DNA from: Microbacteriaceae bacterium
GTDB lineage: Bacteria; Actinomycetota; Actinomycetes; Actinomycetales; Microbacteriaceae
Length of the DNA stretch: 64,000 nt
Assembly: GCA_947373155.1 (NCBI GenBank)
Contig: CANBWO010000009.1
Coordinates: forward strand, 1-64,000
Reading direction: 5' to 3'
Part shown: piece by piece, positions 7,958 to 16,098 of the stretch
How the letters are laid out: every line of letters begins with the position of its first letter
Position numbering within the stretch: position 1 is the first letter of the stretch
Program-made: the position numbers and the translations under genes
The notes under the pieces: generated by a model
What the model was told of the DNA's origin: nothing
The model's database searches: none
Seen by the model: only the letters and a program-made list of their open reading frames with translations

Positions 7958-9079
7958 ATGAACGAATCAATTCGCAGAGCGCTAAGCACGGTAATAGACC
8001 CGGAGCTCAGGCTTCCAATCACCGAACTGGGCATGGTTGGTCAGGCTGAAATCATCGATGGCGTAGCCCAGGCGGTAATCAAACTGACCGTGGTGGGTTG
8101 CCCAGCTGCCAACCGCATTGAAGCAGACGTGGTTGCTGCACTGGCTGGAATTTCGGGCGTTACCGAAACCGCTGTGACCATGACCGTGATGTCGGCCGAG
8201 GAGCGCGCGGAACTGAAAGACAAACTGCGAGCTGGCAAGCCGATTCGCAGCAACCCGTTTGATAAAGACACCCTGACCCGCGTTTTTTTGATTGGAAGCG
8301 GCAAGGGCGGAGTGGGCAAGAGTTCGATCACCGCGAATCTGGCCGTGGCTCTTGCGGCTCAGGGCAAGCGCGTTGGGTTGATCGACGCCGACATTTTTGG
8401 CTTTAGTATTCCTGGTCAGCTTGGTCTTGGTGCCGCGGGTGACACCGTAAAACCCACCCGAATCGACGACCTGATTCTGCCGCCGGTTGCCTACGACGTA
8501 AAGGTGATCAGCATCGGAATGTTCCTAGACGGCAACAAGCCGGTGGCATGGCGCGGCCCGATGCTGCACCGCGCGGTGGAGCAATTTTTGTTAGACGTGC
8601 ACTGGGGCGACCTGGATTTCCTTTTGGTAGACCTGCCTCCCGGCACCGGCGACATCGCCATTAGCCTGGGTCAACTGCTACCCACCGCCAAGACCATTGT
8701 GGTAACCACCCCGCAGATGGCGGCAGCCGAGGTTGCCGAACGCAGCGGCTCAGTAGGTTTGCAAACCGGGCAAAAGGTGTTTGGCGTAATCGAAAACATG
8801 GCCTGGCTAGAGCTAGCCGACGGTACCAAAATGGAACTTTTTGGCACCGGTGGCGGGCAAGAAGTGGCCAACCGGTTGTCAACTTTGCAAGGTTCACCCG
8901 TGAGCGTTTTGGGTCAGGTGCCAATTAGTGTGCCGCTTAGAGAAGGCAGCGATGCCGGCAAGCCGGTGGTTGCCGAGACCCCGAACGACCCAGCAGCCAG
9001 TGCCATTGAGCGAATCGCCAACCTCATGGCAGCGGACCAGCTTGGTTTAGCGGGCAAAAAGCTTAAACTTAGCGTGTGA
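7958..9079 (+). CDS. mrp: Mrp/ApbC-type P-loop ATPase, iron-sulfur cluster carrier
   Basis: A 373-residue protein. Residues 1 to about 90 form a MIP18-like domain (VIDPELRLPITELGM, VVGCPAANRIE). From about 110 there is a deviant Walker A motif GKGGVGKSS, with the ATPase core including LLVDLPPGTGD. The family carries or delivers Fe-S clusters. The CxxC that bridges the cluster in many ApbC proteins is not visible after GVIENMAW, so cluster binding may differ. A TAGGCT hexamer at 7927-7932 could be its -10. Its TGA overlaps the GTG of the aldehyde dehydrogenase gene (GTGA). Confidence 0.93.
   Translation: MNESIRRALSTVIDPELRLPITELGMVGQAEIIDGVAQAVIKLTVVGCPAANRIEADVVAALAGISGVTETAVTMTVMSAEERAELKDKLRAGKPIRSNPFDKDTLTRVFLIGSGKGGVGKSSITANLAVALAAQGKRVGLIDADIFGFSIPGQLGLGAAGDTVKPTRIDDLILPPVAYDVKVISIGMFLDGNKPVAWRGPMLHRAVEQFLLDVHWGDLDFLLVDLPPGTGDIAISLGQLLPTAKTIVVTTPQMAAAEVAERSGSVGLQTGQKVFGVIENMAWLELADGTKMELFGTGGGQEVANRLSTLQGSPVSVLGQVPISVPLREGSDAGKPVVAETPNDPAASAIERIANLMAADQLGLAGKKLKLSV
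9064..9069 (+). promoter_or_regulatory. -10 TAAACT for the aldehyde dehydrogenase gene
   Basis: TAAACT lies inside the last codons of mrp and ends six bases before the GTG at 9076, the same geometry as the promoter at 6033. This could give an internal leaderless transcript in addition to read-through from mrp. Confidence 0.45.
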
Positions 9080-10596
9080 GTTCAACGAAGATTCAGGGGC
9101 TACTTAGCCACCTTGGCAGCCGCGCTAGCAGCGTGGAAATCATTAACCCGAGCACTGGCAAAAACGCCTATCCCCTGCCGCAATTTTCGGCTCATGAGGT
9201 AGCGGTGGCCGCTCAGGCCTTGCGGGACTCTGCTCACATTTGGCGCGATACCCCGGTTCACCAGCGTGGTCAGGTTTTGCTGAACCTACACGACCTGATG
9301 ATCAAGCACGAAACCGACTTACTCGAACTGTTGCAGTTCGAGACTGGCAAAGCGCGCGCTCACGCCTTTGAAGACTTCGCCGGAGCACTCAACTCGGCCC
9401 GCCACTTTGGCAAGCTGGCGCCAAAGGTATTGCACACCAAACGTGTGCGCTCGGGGGCACCTACCCTGACTCGTAACTATGTTGACCTGGTGCCGGTGGG
9501 CATTGTTGGCGTTATTACTCCTTGGAACTATCCACTTGCCCTCACTGGCCTAGACGTGCTGCCCGCTTTAGCCGCCGGAAACCCGGTGCTGCACAAGATC
9601 GATAACCAAACCGCACTCACCGCTCTTTATCTGCGCGAACTCGCGGTACAGGCCGGCCTTCCGGAATCGGCTTGGACCATTGTGGTTGGAGACGGCCCAG
9701 AAGTTGGCAACGCGGTTACCGACAACGTGGACTTTGTAGCCTTCACTGGCTCGACCGCTACGGGCAAGATTGTGGCCCAGCGCGCAGCCAGCCGCCTGAT
9801 TGGCTTCAGCCTCGAACTCGGCGGCAAGAACCCGATGATTGTTTTGCCAAGCGCCAACATCAAAAAAGCTGCCAAGTTGGCTGTGACCAGTTCGGTGGCA
9901 AACACCGGCCAGCTTTGTGTTTCGATTGAGCGCGTCTACGTGCCAAATGCCAGCATCGATGAGTTCATCGCTGCCGCCACTGCGGATGCCGCCAGCCTGA
10001 GCATTGGCAAGGACGGTGGGTTCGAAACCGACCTGGGAACCCTCACCGGAGCCGCCCAGTTCAAGCGATTCACGAGCATGTTGGCAGACGCCAAAGCAAA
10101 GGGTGCAACGGTGGCCGGCGGCCAACCGCAACCGCAGATTGGCCCCTACTTTGTGAGCCCAGCCATTGTTAGCCATGTTCCTATCTCGGCAGACCTAGAT
10201 CGCCGCGAGGTATTCGGCCCAATCCTTCAGGTCTACGGCTACGACTCGGTAGAAGACGCCATCGATGCCGCTAACGACACCGACTTTGGCCTAAACGCGT
10301 CCGTTGTTGGCAACACCACCGAGGCCATGGCTGTTGCCAAGCGCCTTCAGGCCGGCAGCGTGAACATCAATGAGGGTTTCCGCGCCAGTTTTGCCAGCAT
10401 GGATTCACCGATGGGCGGTGTGAAACAATCTGGTCAGGGTCGCCGAAACGGAGACTACGGCCTTACCCGTTTTACCGAAGCCAAGGCAATTGGTGTGACC
10501 ACCGGGTTCCTGGCCCTGCCAAACAACGGACACGACTACGTGTTCATTCGCAAACTGCTCATCTTGCTGAGCCAGACGCTTCGACGTCTTCCGTAG
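9076..10596 (+). CDS. NAD(P)-dependent aldehyde dehydrogenase, succinate-semialdehyde type
   Basis: A 506-residue aldehyde dehydrogenase. The catalytic glutamate is in LELGGKNPM and the catalytic cysteine in NTGQLCVS. The C-terminal signature PMGGVKQSGQGRRNGDYG resembles actinobacterial GabD2-type succinate-semialdehyde dehydrogenases, which feed succinate into the TCA cycle. The exact substrate is an inference. A C-terminal extension after the catalytic fold (HDYVFIRKLLILLSQTLRR) is typical of this group. The GTG start overlaps the mrp stop by four bases. No gabT or transaminase lies nearby. Confidence 0.9.
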   Translation: MSSTKIQGLLSHLGSRASSVEIINPSTGKNAYPLPQFSAHEVAVAAQALRDSAHIWRDTPVHQRGQVLLNLHDLMIKHETDLLELLQFETGKARAHAFEDFAGALNSARHFGKLAPKVLHTKRVRSGAPTLTRNYVDLVPVGIVGVITPWNYPLALTGLDVLPALAAGNPVLHKIDNQTALTALYLRELAVQAGLPESAWTIVVGDGPEVGNAVTDNVDFVAFTGSTATGKIVAQRAASRLIGFSLELGGKNPMIVLPSANIKKAAKLAVTSSVANTGQLCVSIERVYVPNASIDEFIAAATADAASLSIGKDGGFETDLGTLTGAAQFKRFTSMLADAKAKGATVAGGQPQPQIGPYFVSPAIVSHVPISADLDRREVFGPILQVYGYDSVEDAIDAANDTDFGLNASVVGNTTEAMAVAKRLQAGSVNINEGFRASFASMDSPMGGVKQSGQGRRNGDYGLTRFTEAKAIGVTTGFLALPNNGHDYVFIRKLLILLSQTLRRLP

Positions 10597-10617
10597 ATTT
10601 AGGTTCTTTTATATCTA

Positions 10618-11262
10618 ATGCCAACGCTTAGCCAACTAATCGGGTTTCTTGTCACGTCTATCGTGATTATTGCCATACCCGGCCCCAGCGTGGTCTTTTC
10701 TGTTGGACGCACATTGGCTTTGGGGCGAACCACCGGCTTGCTGACCGTCTTGGGCAACACTATTGGCGGAAGCATGTGGCTGCTAGCTACCGCTTTTGGG
10801 GTAAGTACTTTGCTGGGAGCGTTTCCCTGGCTGTTGGCCGCTGTGAAGATTGCCGGCGCCGCCTACCTTGGCTACCTGGGGTTCAACACTTTTCGCAAAA
10901 GCAGCCAGCAGCAGGCACAGATCGAGCAGTCCTCCACTACAGCTCAGAGCAGCTGGACCACTTTGAAACAAGGCTTTTTAGTGGGCTTGAGCAATCCAAA
11001 GGTTGCGGTTTTCTTTTTGGCAGTTCTGCCGCAGTTTATAAATGAGACCGGCGACTTCACGCTTCAGTTCTTGTTACTTGGCCTAACCTTTGAGGTTTTG
11101 GGAACCATCGGGGATTCCATCTATGTATTCACCGCGGCACTGGTGCGCGACTGGATCCTGGTAAAGCCGGCAAGACTCGGTCTCATTGTTCGAGTGGGTG
11201 GTGCCATGATCATGGGGTTGTCGGTCTGGTTGTTGCTGGCATCGCTGCTTGAACTGCACTAG
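10618..11262 (+). CDS. LysE/RhtB family amino acid exporter
   Basis: A 214-residue membrane protein with about six hydrophobic segments. The N-terminal IIAIPGPSVVFSVGRTLALGR contains the conserved PGP of LysE/RhtB translocators and the later GLSNPKVAVFFLAVLPQF is also characteristic. Such proteins export amino acids or derivatives across the inner membrane; the substrate here is unknown. A TAGGTT hexamer at 10600-10605 would give a leader of only about six bases before ATG, and no Shine-Dalgarno is visible. Confidence 0.9.
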   Translation: MPTLSQLIGFLVTSIVIIAIPGPSVVFSVGRTLALGRTTGLLTVLGNTIGGSMWLLATAFGVSTLLGAFPWLLAAVKIAGAAYLGYLGFNTFRKSSQQQAQIEQSSTTAQSSWTTLKQGFLVGLSNPKVAVFFLAVLPQFINETGDFTLQFLLLGLTFEVLGTIGDSIYVFTAALVRDWILVKPARLGLIVRVGGAMIMGLSVWLLLASLLELH

Positions 11263-11313
11263 CTTATTAGCCCGGAACCTAGCCGGCGCTAAAACGCACC
11301 CATGCCTAAATTA

Positions 11314-11664
11314 CTAGGTTGCCTCTTGGTCAAACGGGGCCGATTCCCCGGCTTGTAACCGCACAGCAGGCTTCACCGATGCCTCTTCGCCAACCGGCAA
11401 AGTAGCAACCGCAGGGGTGAGGTCTTCTAATAGGGCTTCGCGAATGATTCGTCTTGGGTCGTATTGACGCGGGTCTAACTTGCGCCAATCCACTTCCTCG
11501 CCCAGCTCTTCACTCAGTTGCGACTGAGCATTTTTGGCGTAATCCCTCGCGGTCCGAGCCCATTTAGCCAGAGTCCTGGAGTATTCCGGCAGGCGCTGCG
11601 GACCAAGCACGACCACGGCGATAATCGCCAGGATTACGAGCTTTTCGCTATCGATGCCAAACAC
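11314..11664 (-). CDS. tatB: twin-arginine translocase subunit TatB
   Basis: A 116-residue protein with a short N-terminal membrane helix (KLVILAIIAVVVLGPQRLPEY) followed by an amphipathic helix and a charged cytoplasmic tail, the plan of TatB/TatA proteins. The FGID start and the LGPQRLPEY hinge favour TatB. It would form the substrate-recognition part of the Tat export pathway for folded proteins together with TatC, which is not in this window. In actinobacteria a lone tatB next to mrp and an O-methyltransferase gene is common. The start is GTG with TAACCT ending six bases upstream and no Shine-Dalgarno. Confidence 0.92.
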   Translation of the reverse strand: MFGIDSEKLVILAIIAVVVLGPQRLPEYSRTLAKWARTARDYAKNAQSQLSEELGEEVDWRKLDPRQYDPRRIIREALLEDLTPAVATLPVGEEASVKPAVRLQAGESAPFDQEAT

Positions 11665-11670
11665 CTTTAA

Positions 11671-11676
11671 AGGTTA
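11671..11676 (-). promoter_or_regulatory. -10 TAACCT for leaderless tatB
   Basis: On the minus strand TAACCT ends exactly six bases before the tatB GTG, with no ribosome-binding site between. Confidence 0.55.
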
Positions 11677-11734
11677 CCCTGCGGCTACACCGCTTTGGGG
11701 CATCACCCTTTTAGACTTGGCGCAGGAGGGCCAA

Positions 11735-12364
11735 ATGGCAGACAAAATCAGCAGCTGGAAATACGCCGAAGAATTCGCGGGTGAACCCGAGTCGATTGCA
11801 CGCGCGCGCATGCGAGCGAGCGAGTTGGGCGTAGAGTGCGTAACTGCCAGCGTTGGTTCTCACCTTGCTGTGCTTGCCAGCGCCACCTCTGCTAAGGCAA
11901 TAGTAGAAGCCGGAACCGGTACCGGTGTGAGCGGGCTTTGGCTTATGGCCGGAGCACCAACGGCAGTGCTTGCCACCATCGATGTGGAGCCAGAAAACCA
12001 GGTGGCGGCAAAGACCGCGTTTACCGAGGGCGGAATCAAAGCCAGCCAGACCCGAGTTATTAGCGGGCGTGCAATAGACGTTATGAGCAACATGGCCGAC
12101 GGCGCCTATGACCTGGTTTTTCTAGACGCCGATCGCGACACCCTAGAAGAACAATTGGTTGAGGCTCAGCGCTTGCTGCGAGTTGGCGGAGTGGTTGCGG
12201 TAGCTCACGCACTGTGGCGAGACCGTGTTCCAGATCCTGCCATGCGAGACGAAGCCACCACTATTTACCGCGAGGTAATCAAGTTCTTTACCGAGAGCAA
12301 GTCTTTTGCAACAGCGCTCTCCGCGGCCGGCGATGGACTTTTGATTGCTAGCAAATTGGCGTAG
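11735..12364 (+). CDS. class I SAM-dependent O-methyltransferase
   Basis: A 209-residue methyltransferase of the O-methyltransferase family 3 (catechol/caffeoyl-CoA-like) fold. SAM-binding motif I is seen as IVEAGTGTGVSGLWL and the later VFLDADRDTL matches the acidic metal/SAM motif. The substrate is unknown. The frame extends to 11654, but I place the start at the ATG at 11735 because AGGAGGG lies five bases before it and TAGACT at 11712-11717 provides a -10. This makes it one of the few genes here with both a clear promoter and a strong Shine-Dalgarno. A strong bidirectional terminator follows. Confidence 0.9.
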   Translation: MADKISSWKYAEEFAGEPESIARARMRASELGVECVTASVGSHLAVLASATSAKAIVEAGTGTGVSGLWLMAGAPTAVLATIDVEPENQVAAKTAFTEGGIKASQTRVISGRAIDVMSNMADGAYDLVFLDADRDTLEEQLVEAQRLLRVGGVVAVAHALWRDRVPDPAMRDEATTIYREVIKFFTESKSFATALSAAGDGLLIASKLA

Positions 12365-12378
12365 CCAAGACTTAAAGC

Positions 12379-12417
12379 AAATCGGGCCGGTCGCATTTGA
12401 CCGGCCCGATTTTTTAT
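12379..12417. terminator. bidirectional rho-independent terminator
   Basis: Fourteen-base perfect stem (AAATCGGGCCGGTC with GACCGGCCCGATTT), six-base loop GCATTT, then a T tract. It lies between the convergent O-methyltransferase and DUF3117 genes and can serve both. Confidence 0.93.
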
Positions 12418-12425
12418 GAAACTAA

Positions 12426-12599
12426 TTAACGCTTTACTACGCCCTCAAGAACCTGGTAAAGACGGTTCGCCTCTTCTTCGTTTACCGAAACAACAAGGCG
12501 GCCTCCGCCTTCTAGTGGTACACGAAGAATGATTAGACCACGTGGTTCGCGCTCGGCTTCCATTGGTCCGTCTCCGGTGCGTGGCTTCATTGCTGCCAT
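12426..12599 (-). CDS. DUF3117 domain protein
   Basis: A 57-residue protein, MAAMKPRTGDGP at the start and RVPLEGGGRLVV in the middle, matching the DUF3117 family that is widespread in actinobacteria and of unknown function. I set the start at ATG 12599 because the family begins at MAAMKPRTG and AAGGAG lies seven bases upstream; the frame extends to 12641 but would add 14 unrelated residues. A GATAAT -10 at 12646-12651 would give a leader of about 40 bases. It ends at the shared terminator. Confidence 0.92.
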   Translation of the reverse strand: MAAMKPRTGDGPMEAEREPRGLIILRVPLEGGGRLVVSVNEEEANRLYQVLEGVVKR

Positions 12600-12652
12600 G
12601 GAACAACTCCTTGTATTGCTTGGCATAAAACATGCCTCCACTCAATTATCCC

Positions 12653-12687
12653 AGAGCGTTTGGGCCCAAAAAACCGAATAACGCTCT
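12653..12687. promoter_or_regulatory. inverted repeat upstream of the DUF3117 promoter
   Basis: AGAGCGTT (12653-12660) and AACGCTCT (12680-12687) are perfect eight-base arms separated by 19 bases. They sit immediately upstream of the GATAAT -10 of the DUF3117 gene and would span its -35. The rest of 12600-12813 shows no further gene or RNA that I recognise. Confidence 0.35.
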
Positions 12688-12813
12688 AATCGCTTTCGAC
12701 TTGATAACGGTTAGGCAAACAAACCGTTCACTTAGGCAAAAGCAGCACTAGACTCAGCGGTTTTTGGCAGTTTCAAGCCCACTTACCCGATTACCGCGCT
12801 GACTGAAAATTGC

Positions 12814-14037
12814 CTAGGGAGGTGTGAAATCTGGCGAAACATAAACCCAACACACTGCCAGCCAAAACATTTGCAACACAACCAGGGCAACCAGTATGAA
12901 CCATTTGACCATTTTGGACAGCTGGTAAGTTTTCAAAGCGAAGACAGCAACCAAGGGGAACGCCGGCATGAGGATCCTAAAAGTGCTGCTCTGCGGGTAA
13001 AAGAAAGCAATAATGTAGAGCAGGTATGCGCCAACCCAGAGCCTCAGTTCCATTCCCAGAGCGCGCGCACTCTTGGTGAAAAGCAACCAGGTTGCTACCG
13101 CCAGCACCAAAATCACAAACAGCCAACCCCAATAGCTGCCCCAGAGAGCCGCACCTAAATCTGCAAAACCGCCAAACCAGATCAACTCTCGGTGCGGGTC
13201 GCCGGAGCGCCAAGCAAGTTCAGTTTGGGTATAGGCATCTTGCCTGCCGGTAATAGCCCAAGCGAACAGTGGCCAGGCTAGTCCTAGAAGGCCACTCAGC
13301 AGAGTGAGAATGGCAAGTTTTATGCGCTCCGCGGTTGGAAACCCCTCGATGCCCTTTTTGGCATTCCACCAGCGCACCACCCACATGCCCGCTAGCATCA
13401 ATGCAAATGAGACCATCCCCGGGCGAGTGATGCTTAGACCCGCCAGAAAAGGCAAAGCGGCTACGTATCGGCGCTGCATCAATTGCAACAAGCCACCCGC
13501 AAGCAATAGCAAACCAAGGGTTTCGGCGTAGCCGGTTTGCAGCACAGGGCTGGCAACCCAGAAACCGAAAAGCGTTACCGCCCAAAGTGAGACCTGAGGT
13601 TCAAAGCGAAGAGAGAACAGCCGGTACATCACAAGGGCAAGCGCAAAACTCAACACCAAACTTATGGTGGGAGCTAGGAACTTCCATTCGATTACACCGC
13701 CAGTTACAGACGAAAAAGCGCGTACCAGCATGGGAAATCCCGGCATAAAAGCCCAGGCGTTTTGGTCCACGGCACCGTTGGCGGCGATTGGAAGCTGCGC
13801 CGAGTATCCAGGCGGACTGCCCAGGCCGTAGTCAAAAATCTTTTGGTACCACTCCACGTCCCAGAAGTTCACAAAGTCGAAATAGTTTGGGTTGGGTTTG
13901 GGAATCCAGTAACTAGGCCCTTGGATGCTGGCAGCCCAAATAAACAGCGTGGTTGAAACCAGGCGCGTGCCAGCCCAGGCGGCCAAAACTCGGAACCACC
14001 AGTTGGTGGCCCAAAGTGTTCTTAGGCGGTCAACCAC
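12814..14037 (-). CDS. PIG-V/mannosyltransferase-like polytopic membrane glycosyltransferase
   Basis: A 407-residue integral membrane protein with about ten helices. After the first helix there is FDFVNFWDVEWYQKIFDYG, an acidic loop resembling the catalytic first loop of PIG-V type GT-C mannosyltransferases, followed by QNAWAFMPGFPMLVRAF, the conserved FxPxYP-like region. Actinobacterial relatives probably transfer mannose from polyprenyl-phosphate-mannose onto membrane glycans outside the membrane. The substrate here is unknown. It overlaps the end of dapE by 16 bases, so the two are probably co-transcribed. Confidence 0.82.
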   Translation of the reverse strand: MVDRLRTLWATNWWFRVLAAWAGTRLVSTTLFIWAASIQGPSYWIPKPNPNYFDFVNFWDVEWYQKIFDYGLGSPPGYSAQLPIAANGAVDQNAWAFMPGFPMLVRAFSSVTGGVIEWKFLAPTISLVLSFALALVMYRLFSLRFEPQVSLWAVTLFGFWVASPVLQTGYAETLGLLLLAGGLLQLMQRRYVAALPFLAGLSITRPGMVSFALMLAGMWVVRWWNAKKGIEGFPTAERIKLAILTLLSGLLGLAWPLFAWAITGRQDAYTQTELAWRSGDPHRELIWFGGFADLGAALWGSYWGWLFVILVLAVATWLLFTKSARALGMELRLWVGAYLLYIIAFFYPQSSTFRILMPAFPLVAVFALKTYQLSKMVKWFILVALVVLQMFWLAVCWVYVSPDFTPP

Positions 14038-15113
14038 TTACGCAGTGCCTCTTCACATTGGTAAATCTGAGCCAGGGGAACGGATTCGTCGTCGGCGTGA
14101 GCCTTGTTTGGGTCGCCGGGACCAAAATTCACTGCAGGAACGCCAAGTTCGCTGAAGCGCGCTACATCGGTCCACCCGTATTTGGGCTTTGCGCTTAGGC
14201 CGGTCGCAGCCATGAAGGCCGCCGCGGCTGGTTGGTCTAGGCCGGGGCGAGCCCCACTGGCAGCGTCTGTCACAACCAGCTCGAATCCGTGAAATACCTC
14301 GCGCAGGTGGGCCTCGGCTTGGGCCACGGAACGGCTCGGGGCAAATCTAAAGTTGATCACCGCGGTAGCGGCATCGGGGATCACGTTGGTGGCAATGCCG
14401 CCATTGATCATGACTGCGTTCAGGCTTTCGCGGTAAACCAGTCCATCTACCTCAATCTCTTGGGTCTGGTAGGCGTTCAGGCGGTTCAGAACCTCGGCCA
14501 TTCCGTGAATCGCGTTTTTACCCATCCATGGGCGCGCGCTGTGAGCCTTCACTCCTCGAGTGGTCACATCGATGCGCATTGTGCCGTTGCAACCGCCTTC
14601 GATTCCCGCCGACGACGGCTCGCAAAGCACCGCGAAGTCGCCCTGCAAAAGCTCTGGGTGGTTTCGGCTGATACGGCCAAGGCCGTTCAGGTCGGCTGCC
14701 ACTTCTTCGTGGTCATAGAAAATCCAGGTGATGTCGGCGTTCGGGTTGGTAAGTTCGGCAGCCAGTTTGAGCTGAACCGCAACACCGGCCTTCATATCTA
14801 CCGTGCCCCGACCCCAGAGGTGTTCCTCCGTTCCGTTTGGGCCATCGATGCTCACAAAGCGGGTTGGTAGGTTATCTGCAACCGGCACTGTGTCGATGTG
14901 ACCGGCGATCAAAACCCTAGTTGGGCGACCCAAATTGGTGCGAGCCACAATGGCATCGGCATCGCGGATTACCTCTAGGTGCGGGTAGCCGCGGAGGGCG
15001 GTTTCGATCAGGTCGGCGAGCGCCTTTTCGTTTCCGGAGACGCTCTGAACATCGCAGATTTGGCGGGTCAATTCCACCGCATCGATGGTTAGATCTAACT
15101 GAGTTTCGGGCAC
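14022..15113 (-). CDS. dapE: succinyl-diaminopimelate desuccinylase
   Basis: An M20 metallopeptidase-family protein of 363 residues. First metal-site motif LIAGHIDTVPV, then WGRGTVDMKAG, a DHEEVA motif with the catalytic glutamate pair, and a C-terminal DVARFSELGVPAVNFGPGD. It hydrolyses N-succinyl-LL-diaminopimelate in lysine and peptidoglycan synthesis. The assignment is supported by dapD immediately across the divergent promoter; together they frame the acylated DAP branch. GTG start with TAGGCT ending six bases upstream and no Shine-Dalgarno, so probably leaderless. Confidence 0.95.
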   Translation of the reverse strand: MPETQLDLTIDAVELTRQICDVQSVSGNEKALADLIETALRGYPHLEVIRDADAIVARTNLGRPTRVLIAGHIDTVPVADNLPTRFVSIDGPNGTEEHLWGRGTVDMKAGVAVQLKLAAELTNPNADITWIFYDHEEVAADLNGLGRISRNHPELLQGDFAVLCEPSSAGIEGGCNGTMRIDVTTRGVKAHSARPWMGKNAIHGMAEVLNRLNAYQTQEIEVDGLVYRESLNAVMINGGIATNVIPDAATAVINFRFAPSRSVAQAEAHLREVFHGFELVVTDAASGARPGLDQPAAAAFMAATGLSAKPKYGWTDVARFSELGVPAVNFGPGDPNKAHADDESVPLAQIYQCEEALRKWLTA

Positions 15114-15119
15114 GTTCTA

Positions 15120-15125
15120 AGCCTA
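15120..15125 (-). promoter_or_regulatory. -10 TAGGCT for leaderless dapE
   Basis: On the minus strand TAGGCT ends six bases before the dapE GTG. It lies only three bases from the plus-strand -10 of dapD in a 28-base divergent intergenic region. Confidence 0.55.
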
Positions 15126-15128
15126 AGG

Positions 15129-15134
15129 TAACCT
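15129..15134 (+). promoter_or_regulatory. -10 TAACCT for leaderless dapD
   Basis: TAACCT ends seven bases before the dapD GTG at 15142. It is back-to-back with the dapE -10, so both polymerases would compete for the same short stretch. Confidence 0.55.
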
Positions 15135-15141
15135 TGGTTTT

Positions 15142-16098
15142 GTGAGTAACTCAAACAACTTTGAAGGCATTGCCTGGGGCCACGGACTGGCCACGATTGC
15201 AGCCGATGGCACCGTTCTAGACGTGTGGTATCCAAACCCTAAGTTGGGTGCCGCACCTACCAACGATTCGCTCTGGGTGGTTCCAAAGGAGCTAGATGCC
15301 CATGTGGGAACCGATGCCCGCCGCAATGTGAGCACTCAGGTAGTTCGAACCGAAATCGAACTAGCTTTGCCGGTTACCAGCACCGCAGATGCCTACCTGC
15401 GCCTTCAGCTTTTGAGCCACCTTCTGGTCAAGCCAAACACCATCAACCTCGAGGGTCTGATTCCAAATCTTCCGATTGTGGCTTTCACCAACATCGGCCC
15501 AATCGCGCTTGCAGACCTAGATCGGCTGCGTCCATCGTTGCAGCGAGCCGGTGTTGTGATTCACAGCATCGATAAGTTCCCGCGTTTGGTGGACTACGTT
15601 ACCCCGCAAAAGGTTCGTATCGCCGATGCCAACCGCGTTCGCCTAGGTGCCTATTTGTCGCCGGGCACGACAATCATGCACGAGGGTTTTGTGAACTTCA
15701 ACGCTGGCACCCTGGGCACTGCAATGGTTGAGGGTCGAATCAGCCAGGGCGTGGTTGTAGGAGACGGCAGCGATGTGGGTGGTGGCGCCAGCATCATGGG
15801 AACCCTTAGCGGCGGTGGCAAACAGCGTGTTGCCATTGGCTCGCGCGCACTACTTGGAGCTAACTCTGGTGTTGGAATCAGCATCGGAGACGACACCGTG
15901 GTCGAGGCCGGTCTTTACATCACCGCGGGAACCAAGGTTGCCATTGTGGATGGCGGAGAACCGCGTTCGGTAAAGGCTATAGACCTAAGCGGTGTACCAA
16001 ACCTGCTGTTCCGCCGCAACTCCGTCACCGGTCGCGTCGAGGTTTTGCCTCGCTCGGGCGTTGGAGTCACGCTCAACCAACAGCTTCAGAACCTCTAA
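15142..16098 (+). CDS. dapD: tetrahydrodipicolinate N-succinyltransferase
   Basis: A 318-residue protein of the actinobacterial DapD type. The N-terminal part is followed by a left-handed beta-helix made of hexapeptide repeats (for example RLGAYLSPGTTIMHEGFVNFNAGTLG). It transfers succinyl from succinyl-CoA to tetrahydrodipicolinate in the lysine/diaminopimelate pathway, the step two before DapE. GTG start, no Shine-Dalgarno. Its TAA overlaps the TAG of convergent thiL within four bases (CTAA). Confidence 0.96.
   Translation: MSNSNNFEGIAWGHGLATIAADGTVLDVWYPNPKLGAAPTNDSLWVVPKELDAHVGTDARRNVSTQVVRTEIELALPVTSTADAYLRLQLLSHLLVKPNTINLEGLIPNLPIVAFTNIGPIALADLDRLRPSLQRAGVVIHSIDKFPRLVDYVTPQKVRIADANRVRLGAYLSPGTTIMHEGFVNFNAGTLGTAMVEGRISQGVVVGDGSDVGGGASIMGTLSGGGKQRVAIGSRALLGANSGVGISIGDDTVVEAGLYITAGTKVAIVDGGEPRSVKAIDLSGVPNLLFRRNSVTGRVEVLPRSGVGVTLNQQLQNL

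Noticed and set aside
9568-10176. 202-residue open frame on the minus strand
   Set aside because: It lies wholly opposite the aldehyde dehydrogenase gene, which has intact catalytic motifs; the antisense frame has no recognisable domain.
14289-14870. 193-residue plus-strand open frame
   Set aside because: Entirely opposite dapE, with the composition of an antisense shadow and no Shine-Dalgarno.
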